Part shown: one piece after another, positions 39,693 through 52,240 of the stretch
How positions within the stretch are numbered: the stretch's first letter is position 1
Layout: each line of letters begins with the position of its first letter
From: Erythrocercus mccallii
Lineage: Eukaryota; Chordata; Aves; Passeriformes; Dicruridae
NCBI GenBank assembly: GCA_013397435.1
Contig: VZRG01002027.1
Coordinates: forward strand, 62,001 to 126,000
DNA length: 64,000 nt
Reading direction: 5' to 3'
Notes under the pieces: generated by a model
What the model was told of the DNA's origin: nothing
The model's database searches: none
Seen by the model: only the letters and a program-made list of their open reading frames with translations
Translations under genes and position numbers: made by a program

Positions 39693-40764
39693 GCAGAATT
39701 ATGGAGGGCAGCTTGCCTATCTTATTAATCTACCCACCCATTAACCAGAGCCAGCCACAAACTCATCTCCCAGGCTGCACGTCTCTCATTTCTACCTGGG
39801 TTTCTGAAATTACATCAGAGTAGTATGTACTGCTGTGTAGTTTGTATTTCAAGGGTCTACAGATAGAAACGGCCTGTGCTGGAACTGCAAGGCTTCATGT
39901 TTGGAAAAGTTTGGGGGTCTTCATCAAATGACCTCTCAGAACCTGCCTGCCTACCTCAAGGCTGCATGGAAGGGGTCAGCAGGCTCCAAGTACCGTCACA
40001 GCTGATTTTTACACTCCAGGGAGTCCCAGATGGAGTTCTACATCCTCCTGCAGGATGCCAGGCTTCAAGGCACTGACTCGGAGGGTGTATTAGTTATTCT
40101 GTGACATCTTTCAGCCAAGAGGGATTCCCCCACAGCCTACCTGAAGTAGGCAGCTTCTGGTTGACTGCACCACACATGGCAGAGCACAAAGGCACAGCAG
40201 AGTCTTTAAGATTCACAAAATCAACAATGACTTGGGCATTCAAGATCCTTAAAAACTTTCCAAGCTGAGTTTGTGTAATGGCACCAGAGTGACCATGAAT
40301 TGGAACTTGAACAGGCATTTCCAGATGTGGAGTGTGCCAGCTGTTGCCATCTTTCCTCTCTCACATCCATATCTTGCTTCCGTGCTTCACACCCCATGTC
40401 AAGTGGTGAAGGATTTTCACTAAAAAGGAATCCTCTAATTTTTTTTTTAATATATTTTCAGCTTCCAAATTTGTGTGTCATGAGGAAAGAAACAATATCA
40501 TTTTCTGCTTTGCTTACCACAGAGTAAACAGACAGCAGCTTCCCCTTCCCCCTCCCTGGCAGGAGTGGCTGATGGTCCTTTTGAGGCAAAACTGCCTATA
40601 AGCTAGGTGGGGAAAAGGAAATGAAGCCTGAAGAGAGCAACTCACTACTTCCAGCTGTGTTGCTGGATTCACAGCATGTTGTTTACAACCCACAGCTCAT
40701 TAGCCCCTCTCTGTAGGCCCCAAACTCACGGACAACCCTTGAGTATCTATGATCATCGGACCCC

Positions 40765-40791
40765 CTCGAAAGAAGAGGACCTTCTTTCGAG
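40765..40791. repeat. Perfect 11-bp inverted repeat, 5-nt loop
   Basis: CTCGAAAGAAG (40765-40775) and CTTCTTTCGAG (40781-40791) flank AGGAC. Pairing stops immediately outside the arms. Each arm carries a CpG. Confidence 0.8.
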
Positions 40792-41477
40792 CAAAGTGAG
40801 GCAGACATCTATTTTCCAACAGGCTCACCCAGCCAGGCAAAGAAGGATTTAAGCCAGGCTCATTGGAGAAGGATTGCTGTGATCTGTGGAGAAGTGACAA
40901 TGCAGAGGGCAGTGAAGGATCAGCTGGGGGCCAACACAACAGGGAAGGCTTTTGCACACCTCATGAAAGCAGGACAGCTGGGGGCCCACCTCAAATGCCC
41001 GCGCACCAGTGCAAGTATCGTGGTGGAAAAACGGGAGGAATCAGATGTTCACGCAGATTCACAGTGGGTTGTGTGAGAAAAAACATTGGGATGACAGAGC
41101 TGGAGTGAGACAGCTCTTAGGACTGGCCTGTAACTCAGAAACAGGCTTTCTAAGAAAGACAGGGTGGAAAGGAGAGGAAAAGAAATGCAAAGCAGTGGCT
41201 GGCATGTACCCAGCTCTGGATGGTGAACTAGCTCAACTGTAAGGATCAGAGGATATCACAGTGTCACCCCTGTTCCTTGGTGTTTGTTACCAACCACTTG
41301 ATTAAGAAGAAGCAATACTGCTTTAGAAAGGTAGAATGAGCCACACAATCACATTCCCTCATTAGGGACCAACCACCTTGATATTTTCTGGAAGGGAGAA
41401 AGTGCTAGGCTCAAGCAGTCCAGGACACCTTCAGGTTCAGTGTGAGTTAGCTGTATGCCCTTGCAGCAAAGACCAAG

Positions 41478-41965
41478 TGTCCTGGGTTGTATTAGCAAGA
41501 GTGTAACCCCGTAAGTGGAGGGAAGTGTCTAAAACCCTTTATATGGTGCTTATTGGACAGCATCTCAGACACTAGATCAGTTTTGGGCTCTCCAGTACAA
41601 GAAGGCCATTGACACACTGGAGCAAGTCCACTGGAAGGCTCCCAAGATTTTCAGAGGCTTATGGCACATGACTTCCCAGGAGAACCTAGGAGAGAGGGGT
41701 CTGTTCAGTCTAAGGAAGAGAAGGCTGAGGGAGATCTTATTGTTCTCTGCAAAAAAGTGAGTGGGAATGTGCAGAAAAGACAGAGATACACTTTTCTCAG
41801 AGGTGCACAGTGAGCACTGAAAAACAACTAACACGTGCTGCAATGTAGGGAAAATTCTGGCTCAAAATGAGGAAAAAGCTTTTACTTTCAGAAAGTCAAG
41901 ACAGGAACGGGCTCCTCAGAGAATGGATAGAAACTCACCCTTGGAGATATGGAAAACTCACCTCC
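41478..41965 (+). mobile_element. CR1 LINE fragment, diverged
   Basis: It begins with CCTGGGTTGTATTAGCAAGA, the CR1 segment encoding the GCIRQS-like peptide. It continues through CAGTTTTGGGCTCTCCAG, a stretch reading ERGLFSLRKRRLREI, and a diverged segment with GCTCCTCAGAGAATGGATAG. The final 3' hairpin/ATTCT tail is not visible, so the 3' part is decayed or lost. Confidence 0.85.
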
Positions 41966-44040
41966 TTTCTTTCCCAGTGGATGAGGGGAACACCCTGTCC
42001 TATGGCTCATGACAGACCTGCATGTTGTTCCAGCCAGCAGATGTGCAGACTGGTAGAGCCCTGAAGGTTCTGGTGCCGAAATCCAAACTGCTACTCTTAC
42101 TTACTGGGAACAAAGCAACTCTGAGGTTCTCAGACCTGACAGAAGACCAACATGCACAGGAGAGGACAGAGGGGCATAGTCTGGGAAAGAACATCAGAGG
42201 CTGCTATTTTTGCAAGAGGTGTAGCCCAGGTGTTCTGTCAGGGGACACAAGGACAGTGATTTTGGAGCATCCGCAGCACAACTTCTCCATGGTACATTGG
42301 CAAACCTGGGTAAGCAGAGCCCCTGAGCAAAACCAGTGGCTAGACTGCACTTTGAGAATATTACTGTAACCTCAAGGGGTTAACATTTGCATGAGAAAAA
42401 AAAAGCTGTGCAGCAAACCAAGAAGGACTAAACTGAAGCAGAACTAGCAGGTGAAGCTGTGGGCCAGTGTGAAGTCCTAGTAGAATGATGCAATGCCAGC
42501 CAGAATGGCTGAGGAGAGAGCAGCAAAAACCACTACGTGGCAGCAGCAGAGCTCCAGCTGGGACATATATAAACTGCCACTCTCCAAAGCCGTCAAGACA
42601 TTTTACTTCACAAAAGATCAAGTAAACTCAGCCAGTACAAGCAGTTCTGACCATGCCTGCCGAATGCCCAAGAGGAAGTGCATGTGTCCAGATGGTCATA
42701 TCTTGCTTGCCACTTTTTCAGATGAGGGTGAAAAGGACATCCAAGGCTGAAGTTCTGCTACGAATATAATGGCTGGTTCCTTTCAGCTGCCACCTTCGTC
42801 AGAAGGCAATGAAAGGCTGAGACAAGGGGGAATAGGGCAGGAAATAATTTCCCTCTAAACTTAAAGCCTGGCTTGGCTTCATCTACTTAGAATCCAAAGC
42901 CAATGGACAATAATTTCACTCAGATAAAATGTCAGAGACTTTTAATTTTCAGGGCATCAAGCCAGCATGTTAAAATGCCAAAACTGTCAGCACCAGCAAC
43001 AGTTAGCATTGCCTCCTTGGCACTTGTCATTACTTTGCACACACCTTTTTAGGACAGCCTTAAAATGAGAAGCTTTGACCTTATTATTTTTTCCTCATGT
43101 GTGGGTTGTATTATGTTTTCACAGGTCCCAGACTGCTGAAAGAAGGATTGCTGAGAATAAAACCTCCTGAGACCAGAATCTTTGGGGTGTCACAGTCTCC
43201 ATTTGCCCAGCTATCTCCTGTTGACCCTCAAGTGGAAAATTCTTTTGCGTCTCACCTCGCTGAACCATTAGCAGAGGCAAACCCACAAGCTGCAGCCCCA
43301 CAGCAGTGCAAGTACTACAGCTAAACAGTGCTTCCAGGCATTTTCATATTCTGACTAACAGCTTTTCCCTTCAGGGGAAAACAGGCTGCTGCTGGACCCC
43401 TCTGGCTCCAAGGTCCATGGGAAAGCACTGCCAGGGTCTCTGGTACTGCTGAAAAAAAATGACGGCCAGATTGTTTCCACTCTTTCAGTGTAAATCATAT
43501 GGAGTATCCATTACAGTGTGCTTAGGATCCCCGCTGGTTGGGGTGGGGAGCACAGCCAGACATGAAAGGAAGCACAATCTAGTACCCCACTGCTCCATCC
43601 CCAGGAGGATGCCCCATCCACAGCCCTCCCAGTCCAGGGCACGTTACAGTATCTCTGCCCTTGTCTCACTCTCCCTTTGCAGCTGTCTTTCTATTCCAAT
43701 GTTAGCTTCTCGTGTGGAGAATGGCCACTGGTTACTCGGGATTTGTTATTTACTGTCAGTGGCATGGAAGATGAGATGCTGGGCTGATAATAGCCTTGTC
43801 CTGTAGATGTGAAATGTAGAAGACACAAATATGTGAGTTTCAAGCCATTCTTCTCAGTGTTCATTCCCATCTCTCCAGAATCAGTTGGAATAGAAGGAGA
43901 GCTTCAAGGCAGGAGCGAGACAAGGGCAGAGATACTGTAGGGTGCCCTGGACTGGGAGGGCTGCAGGGCAGGAGGGGTACAAGGTCAGAGCTGGTGTGGG
44001 AGATTTCAAGTCCCAAGAAAGATACAGCAACAGAGGGAGG

Positions 44041-44084
44041 TAGAACAGGCTCGTGCAGAAGCAGCTTGCACCGAGCCTGTTCTA
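44041..44084. repeat. Perfect 13-bp inverted repeat with nested 4-bp stem
   Basis: TAGAACAGGCTCG at 44041-44053 is exactly complementary to CGAGCCTGTTCTA at 44072-44084. Just inside, TGCA (44054-44057) pairs with TGCA (44067-44070), leaving a one-base bulge at 44071 and a nine-base loop. The fold totals 17 base pairs in 44 nt. It is too short for a standard pre-miRNA. No surrounding transposon is recognisable. Confidence 0.85.
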
Positions 44085-45539
44085 GTTAATTGCCGTCAAT
44101 CCTTCACTTCATGACAACTGCAACTCACATTAATTTAAATAATAAGAAAGACTGAGACATGAAAAATAGATCATGCTCCCCCAGCACAATCACTGTTGCT
44201 CTCCAGATGAAAGCAGGTGATTTGTTTCCACAAAACCACCCGCTATAGCAGTTATTACAGACCAGGGGCTGCATACAGGAGGCAGCAAGGAAACCACAAA
44301 CAAGCAAACACAAACATCTGCTGCTGTTATCCTTGCCTTTTATGAGCTTGCCTTGCCTTCAGAGCTCAAAACTCCTCCTGAGATATTACCTGGGATGGTG
44401 TGGGTGGGCTGGATCAGTGCTCTGATTCAAGGCTATGGAAGGAGGCAAGGAGCAGTGCTACACCCCTAATGTCAGTAAATGAGTGAGCCCATAGGTTAAG
44501 GGACACAAGTTCACATGCAGGAGGCTATCTCCTTAGTACCTTTCCAGGAGTGCAATGGGGGATGGAAAAAGAAAGCATCAAGGCCACCCTTGCTAAAGCA
44601 TTGTTTCTAGAGATCTTTTCCTAATGTAGTTTATGCTGAGCCTGACCCACACCACAGTTCCTACTCAGTTCACTTCCCTGCCTTTTGATCAGAGCACTTA
44701 GACTCAGCACAAGCACAAAGTGGCAGGAGTGGGAAACACTGTTTAGCAGACAGAAGTGGTACAAGGGTTCCTCACAGGCTGGGGGCAGCAGTTCCTGGCT
44801 CCTGCACCGATGGCACTCCGCTTTCATGACGCTTCTCATGACACCTCAATACAGCAGAAGGATGGGTTTGGGACAAAAGGGCAGGAAGCACAGGACTAGG
44901 AACTCAGCTCGGGTATGACAGAATAAAAAAGGCAAACAGAGGCACAGTGGACACCTAGCTGGAAAACTCTGAGCTATGTAAATGCACTCAAATGAAATTC
45001 AGTCAGACGCCTGGATTCTTCCCTCTGAGTAAACAGTGCCCTACATCTAAGACCTTTGGATGGAGCCTTCCACTGTGGGGTAGCTACTCCCCAATCTCCA
45101 GTTCCAAGGCGGCTCAACAGTTACAGTATTTGGTCAATAAGTCACAAAATACATTAAAAAATACAGCTCTTATTCCCAGTCTACAGACCTATAATACAGC
45201 AAAAGCTATTTAATACCTCCAAGACACAGATGCAAACAGTATTGAAACTGCCTAAGAAAGCCCATAAGCTTCACTTAAGTGGTCTAACTGCTTGTTCAAA
45301 AAAGGGCACCTTGGATACAAATGGAAAAAGTCTCAATCCCTTCCATATATCCTCATTAGTTGCTTCCTCCAGCCTATTTCCTTCCTCTCTATTGGCAAGT
45401 AGGTCCCCCATCTGGATAAAATTAAGAGTCCCACCCACTAATACATAGGAGTCACCAGCTCTCAGGGCAAAGAAAAGAAAACATCAGGACTTCTCTCCAA
45501 AGTCAAAGGAACTTTGCAGCCACTAAAACCCTCCCCAGG

Positions 45540-45900
45540 TGCCTATCAATTAGCCTTGAGAGTTCTTATTTCCTTGTCCCCAGATCCCAATTAACAGCAC
45601 TTTATAACAAACGCTAATAAGCCCCAAGGCAGAGGGGATGCTGACCATCATATGGTCCTTCAGTGCTTTAGAACAGCCACCTTGCTCACCAGGATTAGGG
45701 GTCCTTTCCTGGGCAATTAATTGACAGCAAATTGGCCTCATTAGTCATTGTTTAGTTAAAGTGTTTAGTGGTAAAAAGAGAACCTGAAGAAGGGGCTGAG
45801 CTGCTAAACACAACTAAATGGTTTAATTTTCCTCTTATGCGTGCAGCAGGCTAATCACAGCCCTTTAAAGCTGTAACAAGAAACAGCTTGTTGATGCTAA
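45540..45900. promoter_or_regulatory. Candidate conserved noncoding element, homeodomain-site dense
   Basis: TAAT/ATTA cores are clustered here: CAATTAGCC, CCAATTAACAG, CTAATAAGC, the palindrome CAATTAATTG (45714-45723) running into TTGACAG (a TALE-type site), CATTAGTCATT and GGCTAATCAC. The block has no repeat similarity and no coding frame. Regulatory function is inferred from composition only. Confidence 0.35.
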
Positions 45901-48900
45901 AGTCCGAAAAGGGAGCAAGGTGAGGGCTGGAAAGTAAAATCCAGACACCCTTTGGGATGGGCATGGTAATGTTTCTGAAGCATTCTACAGAAGAAATGCG
46001 ACATCAGACCCAAGATGTGTTTTTTACGGTCTGATTCACAATGCAGCCTCAGCCAGAGGGAGACGAAGCTGTCAGCAGAGTGAGAGGGCAGAGAGGGAAG
46101 TTGTTGAACTTCATTAAAGAGAGTGGACTCTGAAAAAGTCTTCTGACCTTCCACTCTGCTAAGGCTTGTTTCACTCTGCCAATGCCTCGCTCAGCATTAA
46201 AGCTTCTGTGAAGTAGAGGCAAATGCTGAAGGCTTGGTTTTGTTTTTTAATCCCCTGGGAACCAAAAGCCTCTCAAAATACACTACAAGGTTTTCACAAG
46301 GTGTAAAAATTTCCTCTTTATGTTGTCTGAAAGGGAGTGCCTCATCACGTGGCCCTTAGGGAAGAGTCTATGACAGCCAGAGCATGGAAACCACTTTAAA
46401 AGATCTGCAGTTCCCAACCCATGGTGTGCTCCCCCACTGCTCCGCACTGCTGGGGCTGGTCTCCATCCAGCATCACTGCTGCTGCCAAGAGAGGCCAGGC
46501 AGAAGGAGGCACAGGAGCTACTAGCTTGGGCCTTGCATCTTGGTGAGCTCCCCCCATCATGCTGCTGAGCCTCACCTGCTGAGAGGCCAGGCAGGAAATT
46601 ATTTAAAATCCAGATGGGACTGTGCATATCGCACTGCCTGGGAGCAGAGAAGCAGACAGGATCCTGTAAATCAAAGCCATGTGCAAAGCTACCCATGAGC
46701 TGGGTAGCATGTCAGAGCACACTGCGCTGGAGAGTAAGAGCTTACAAGCCAAAACATTTTATCTAAAGGAATGCTCTGCCTCATCCAATGTGTAGTTAAG
46801 TGTCTGGACTATTTTTCTGCATAACATTGCACGGGAAGCCCTTCAAGTACATTCTTTCTTTCTTAGCAGAGAGCAGCACAGAGTGTGAATGTGTTTCATG
46901 GTCTCATTCCCAAACTGCTGGAAAAGTCAGCATAGAACTGGGCTAAATTCCTTACACTCATTCTCACTGATTTGACTTTTTATAAACTTGCCTCCATGAA
47001 ATTTTCAGGAGAGAAATTATTTAGCTTCCACACTGAGAGAAACACAGAAAAGAGCACCTTAAATCTCAAGCCAGCCTTGTTTTCCAGCGCACTAAGGTGG
47101 CAGTGTAGGTGAGGGTTAAAAACAGTCTCACTCCTGTTCTCGTAGCCCAGCACCTGCACTTCAAAACTGGATGCCAGCCTTGCTCTCTAAAGCAGCTCCA
47201 ACTCCAAGCCTGAGCTCCAGCTTTTACCCAGTGCTGATTGTATTTCATTTTGGTGTGGCCTCACCTAGCACAGGTTTACACAACCCACATTTTTGGATCC
47301 TGATGCAGTCCAGGAGAGCAGGTTCTCAGTTATGTGCTCAGCATGTAAATGAAAGCACAAAACACAAGCCAGGCATATGCCCAATATCCTCTTATCACCA
47401 GATTTGCACCTCTGTATATGAAGTTCTTTGCTACAAACCTTCTTTTCTGTTAACATACTGAATTCATGCCACTCATCTGTGGTTGCTGTCTTTAAAGCAC
47501 TGCTCTGTGCATTTGCTGTTTGTGTTGCTACGGTTCTTTCCGCTTGTAAAACTGACTTCAAGAGCTTTATGGCTAACCCTCCTAGAGGAGCCTGCTGTGA
47601 CAACACAGCCTTCCTCACAGGACATGTGTAAACAACAACAGAAGTGCTTGCCATGCTAATCCCCAGGGATTAACTCTTGGAATGCCACCTAATCCCAAAC
47701 ATTTTAAGGACTGCAGATGTACACAGCTTTTGGTCTTTGTTTCAAGTGTGTTTACATATTCCCTTAGACTGTTCTTTTTAAATCTGGTAAGTATTTACTT
47801 ATGGGACTGAAACAATACAAAATCTTTCTTTCTGTAGACATATTCAGCCATCCTGGAAGAGAATCCTTTGAGAAAAGCTGTCCTTAGTGTCCAGGTCCTC
47901 CAAAGACTTTTCTGAGAATTTTTTTAAGAAGAAGCTTTTTGTAGAAACATTAAGTATGTTGAATATATAGGCATGCAGCTGAGTCCTAATATGCAGCCTT
48001 TTTAGGGATGGATGCAGAGCTTCTGCTTCTGCTTTGATGCTAATGACCTTTGGACAAGTCCTTATACAGCAAGAATGGGTGATGGCTTCAAGGAGATGCT
48101 GCAGCCTGAATAGGGATGCTTTGTTAGCCAGCTGAGAGGAAAAAAACCCACAAGATCATGGGTTTTTGAGTCCCTGCAGCCCTTGGCTCTTGCCTGTTAA
48201 CTCTTTCTTTGGGATGTAGACTAGGGAGCACTGGCCAGATATGAGGAGACAAAAATAACAGAGAAAAGCCTATGTCATTCCAGGGCAAGAGGTACAGGTC
48301 CAGAGAATCTCCTGATTAGGTAAGTGGGGGAGTAAGTTAATTTCAGCTAATACCCCACTCTGGCTGGAAAAACAGAGCCAAATTTTTGTTATTTATTTGT
48401 TTTCAGATCTCTTTCAGATCTGTTACTTATATTCAGCTCATTAGGGACAGAGTACAACCAACAGAACAACCATCATGAACCACAGATGAACATCCACATA
48501 GAGGCTGAGTGAAAAAGCCATCTCTCTCCAAAGACAGTTCTCAGATTTTTTTGACTACCCATGGTTTATCCCACATCCTCTTCGACAAGCCACAGGATGA
48601 TAAATATGACTCTCAAAGTCTCTCATGCATACCACATACCCAAGGATCTGGCTCAGTTTCAAATGAGGCAGCTTCTCAGTGATAAGCCTCTCACTCAAAT
48701 CAAATGCATGTGGTACATGTAGAATATTTTTCATTAGCAGGCTTTCCTTTCTTATGCATTGAAGTGAGCAAAATGGAGCAGGACAGCTTGCTATAACCAC
48801 CTTTCAAGGCTTTCAGGCTTCTAGAGGAGCAGAAAGGTACAGCAGCACTTTGGAAATACTGGTTTTGCTTTCAGTTAAAAGTATAAAGAACAAAGTTAAT

Positions 48901-48922
48901 AATCCCATACTGGGACCTTTAC

Positions 48923-49590
48923 ACAGAATCACAGAATGTCTTGGGTTGGAAGGGATATTGAATCTAAAATCATCTAGTTCCAACTCCCCTGCTGTGGGTA
49001 GCGACATCTTTTACTAGATCAGGTTGCTCAGAGCTTCATCTAACCTGGCCTTAAACACTTGCAGGGATGTGGCATCCACATCACTGGGAAACCTGTTTCA
49101 GTGCCTCACCTTTCTCACAATGAAGAATTTCTTCCTAATACCGAATCTAAACCTGCCCTCTTTCAGTTTGAAGCCATTTCCCCAACCTGTTACTACAAGC
49201 TCTTGTCAATATTCTCCTCCATCTTTCTCATTGGATGCCTTCAGGTACTGGAAGGCACTGGAAATCACAGAATCAAATTAGCTCACCTCAAAGCCTTCTG
49301 TTCTCCAGGCTGAACAATCACAGTTCTCTCAGCCTTTCCTTGTAGAACAGATGCTCCACTCCTCTAATCACCTTGGTGTCCCTCCTCTGGATTTAATCCA
49401 ACAGGTCCATGCCCTTTCTGTCCTGGGGACTCCCAAGCTGGATGCACCACTCCAGGTGAGTGTGTCACAGAGCAGAGTAGAGGGGCAGAATCCCCTCTCT
49501 CACCCTGTTGGCCACGCTGCTTTGAATGCAGCCCACGATACAATTGGCTTTCTGGGATACAAAAACACATTGCTGGATTGCATTGTCACA
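48923..49590 (-). mobile_element. CR1 LINE, 5'-truncated, inverted
   Basis: The 3' end lies at the low coordinate (ACAGAATCACAGAATGTCTT, GGGTTGGAAGGGATA). The reverse-complemented ORF2 region follows: AACCTGTTTCAGTGCCTCAC, TTCTCCAGGCTGAACAATC, TCCCTCCTCTGGATTTAATC and CAATTGGCTTTCTGGGAT. This is the longest CR1 copy in the window. Beyond about 49590 the match fades into an ATCCAG-type repeat. Confidence 0.94.
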
Positions 49591-49593
49591 ATT

Positions 49594-49632
49594 TCTGGAT
49601 CAAGATCCAGATCTGGATCCAGATCCAGAGAT
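49594..49632. repeat. Short ATCCAG/CTGGAT hexamer repeat with 16-bp palindrome
   Basis: Alternating GATCCA and GATCTG units create the perfect palindrome GATCCAGATCTGGATC at 49604-49619 and CTGGATCCAG overlapping it. It sits at the point where the CR1 copy at 48923-49590 stops being recognisable. Confidence 0.85.
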
Positions 49633-49688
49633 GTTGGTCTTTCCCACCACACACAGTTATGAAATGCCAGCTGTGAGATCTTCACTTG

Positions 49689-50332
49689 CTAGCCATTGTT
49701 AAGCTTAGTGATAGCTACAGCAGCCACCTCATTTCTAAAGGCTAGGGTGTTATCATCAGCCATCTGAGAAAAGAAAGCCAAAGAGTTCAAGGCAAAGAAT
49801 CCCTCCTGCCAGAAATGCTCATCTACACAAGTCTGATCCAGCAGAAAAGAGGAAAAAACAAATGCAGGTACTCCTGAAGTAAAGGCATCTTTGAACAAAG
49901 TGGCAACTGGCTAGAGCTGAGATGTGATTGTGGTGATCTTCTTCCCACAAAGCAACCAAGAGCCAAGATTTCCTGAGAAGGACAGTTTCTTCTGGTGGAG
50001 CTTCCCTGCCAAAAGAGAGTGCTCTGTTTTAGTTTAACCATGTGCAAGAGCACCTTGGCATCTTGAAATTTTCCTACTGCTCCCCTTTCCAAGCTTCGCT
50101 GGTTGGTAAAGATGTGCTGCATCTCAACGACAGCCTCAAAGGGAGCAAAGGGATGAAGCCCAGAGCTTTGCTCTGTCATAAACATATGACATTGAATTGG
50201 TGCCATTTCAATTAAAGGAGACTCTCTCCCAAACTGCCAGGAATGAGGCTTATTCCTTGTAGTCTGCAGCTTTACTAGGACACATAAAAACAGTCTTCTT
50301 CCCCCAAAATGGTTGAAGGCTGCCCTCTTCAA
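49689..50332 (-). other. Unidentified open frames, possibly decayed
   Basis: A 169-codon minus-strand frame (49823-50332) is followed, with a frame change, by a 69-codon frame (49689-49898) that overlaps its end. The block lies between two CR1 fragments. I recognise no domain in either frame, and no splice sites or polyadenylation signal are evident. A plus-strand frame through 50030-50220 is also mostly open. It could be a degraded retrocopy or unique sequence with chance open frames. Confidence 0.2.
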
Positions 50333-50372
50333 GGTTAATGGTTTGCTGGTCTCTTAGTGTTACAAACTGAGG

Positions 50373-50465
50373 GAATCACAGAATGGATAAGGTTGGAAGG
50401 GGTCACAATGGGTCATCTGGTCCAACCTTCCTGCTCAAGTATGATTCAAGACTCTGTCCATTCAG
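50373..50465 (-). mobile_element. CR1 3'-end fragment, inverted
   Basis: GAATCACAGAATGGATAAGG, TTGGAAGGGG and CATCTGGTCCAACC form the reverse complement of a CR1 3' terminus. Only about 90 bp can be recognised. It has the same orientation as the copy at 48.9 kb but carries its own 3' end, so it is a separate insertion. Confidence 0.85.
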
Positions 50466-52094
50466 GAGGATGAAGTTACATGCAGGAGGGTTGCCAGCAC
50501 CATATTGTGTTTAGTGGGACAACATCTTTGCAGACAATTTTAAGATTCTGCAAGTAAATACTCGCCACCCCAGAAATCCAATGCTACTGGCTGCAGAGCA
50601 GGAACGAGATATCTCATCTGATTTTCAACAAAGAACACAAACAAAAAATCTGCGAACACTTTCAGTGCAATAAGGAATCAAAAACTAAGTCCAATGAAAA
50701 ACACAAGCTGTGTCTATCTACTGTGACAGCACATCCACATCTGGCCTCTGTAAAAGAACAGTTATTATGCTAAGCAACACTTCTTAAAACTGAAGGAATC
50801 ACTCAGGTGGTCTGGTACTCCACATTCAGTAATTGTACTACACACTTGTGATTCAACTTTCTAAGGCTCAGTTCTCATTCTCACCCTTAGGGAACTAGTG
50901 CGTGAAAGATATATGGCACCCCCAGAGACTGGTACCCTACTGGTGTCACAAGAGGTATGATGCCTTATCCATCAACAGCTCCAACAGGTGAGTAGGAGAG
51001 CAAGAGAAGAATATCTACAAAGCCTCAGACTGTTCTTTATGGGGAATTAACATGCTGCAAAGTTCCTTGGCAGAACAAAAAGGGCAAATGCAAGGCAGAC
51101 GAAACAGGCTTGATGCTTCACTGCTGGTATAAATTAAAGAGAACACGAAATACTCTTTTACACGAAAGGAAATGCAAAGAAGGAGAGAATCATAAACCCA
51201 AGGTAAAAACTGGCTCCTCAAAATACTGTGCAATCTGTACAGGACTAGGAACATAATCAATATAGTTAGGGATACTGATGAAGGATAAGGATACACTCAT
51301 ACACTTTCCTTTCTGATGGTCACGATATACGGGAGCCTGCAAAAATTATTTCCCCAAAGTACAAAGAGTGATAAAAAATACAAAGAAACTTTGCATTAGA
51401 ACACAATTCTGAAAACTCTGCCAAAGCCTGAAGAAAAGCAGAGATATAGCTGAGATGGCATCACACGATGGATCAACCTGCCACTGGATTGGGCGCAGAC
51501 ACTCATGACAAATGGGCACAAGGGATGCAGCACAAATACAGTGTGACACTATATCCTGGGCATATGCTTGATGTATGGAGGATTAAATGCCACACACACA
51601 CTGTCCTAGGTAGATTGTATCTAGTGCTGACAGATACCTGAGGGATCTGTCTCTTCCTTTATACACTTTGGCAATTGCCATGCCAACAAAGGATTATGGG
51701 ACTGGGGGGGTGAGAAGGACAGATCATTTGCTACTCTGTTTAAAAGAGACTTTATCCTCTAGGGGGATTTTGTCAAGATGTTGGATTTCTTCTTAAATTA
51801 TATCTCTACCTGCCTATACACATTGGAGGTTGATGGGCTTTTCTGCTTTCTTCTGTCCCTCTAGCACAACACCTCATTCTTCTGGAGTCCCAAACAACCT
51901 TACAGCAAATGTGGTGTCCCTAAATCAGTTTGAATACTGCAGCCCTCAGCCCTCGCCTCCATGCAAGCTGCAAAGGCAAGAAAACAGCCAACATGCTGTA
52001 AAGACCAATTCCTCTCCCTCTGTGGTGAGCCCTCTGATTGACGTCTCTGTTTGTCGAGAGAGACAGACTGTCTTGAGTGTGAGATAGCTAACTA

Positions 52095-52240
52095 TCACCT
52101 GGGGAGGTGATTAGAGGGGGAAGGAGGGAGAGAGGGGGACACAGCCAGCCAGACAGAAAGGCAAAGAAAGACAGACAGAAAGGAGAGCTGAGGAGGGGCA
52201 AAGAGGAAAGGACTGACAGTGGGAAAGTGTAGTGCAGATG
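52095..52240. repeat. Purine-rich G/A block
   Basis: The plus strand is mostly GGGGA, GGAGG, GAGAGA, GACAGA and AAAGG words. The opposite strand gives a spurious Leu/Ser/Pro-rich frame. Confidence 0.75.

Noticed and set aside
39450..39728. 92-codon plus-strand frame overlapping the LSAMP exon
   Set aside because: It is antisense to a well-supported coding exon with canonical minus-strand splice sites.
40863..41108. Two overlapping plus-strand frames in a CpG-richer stretch
   Set aside because: They share no recognisable family and read the same DNA in two frames. No start context or splice evidence.
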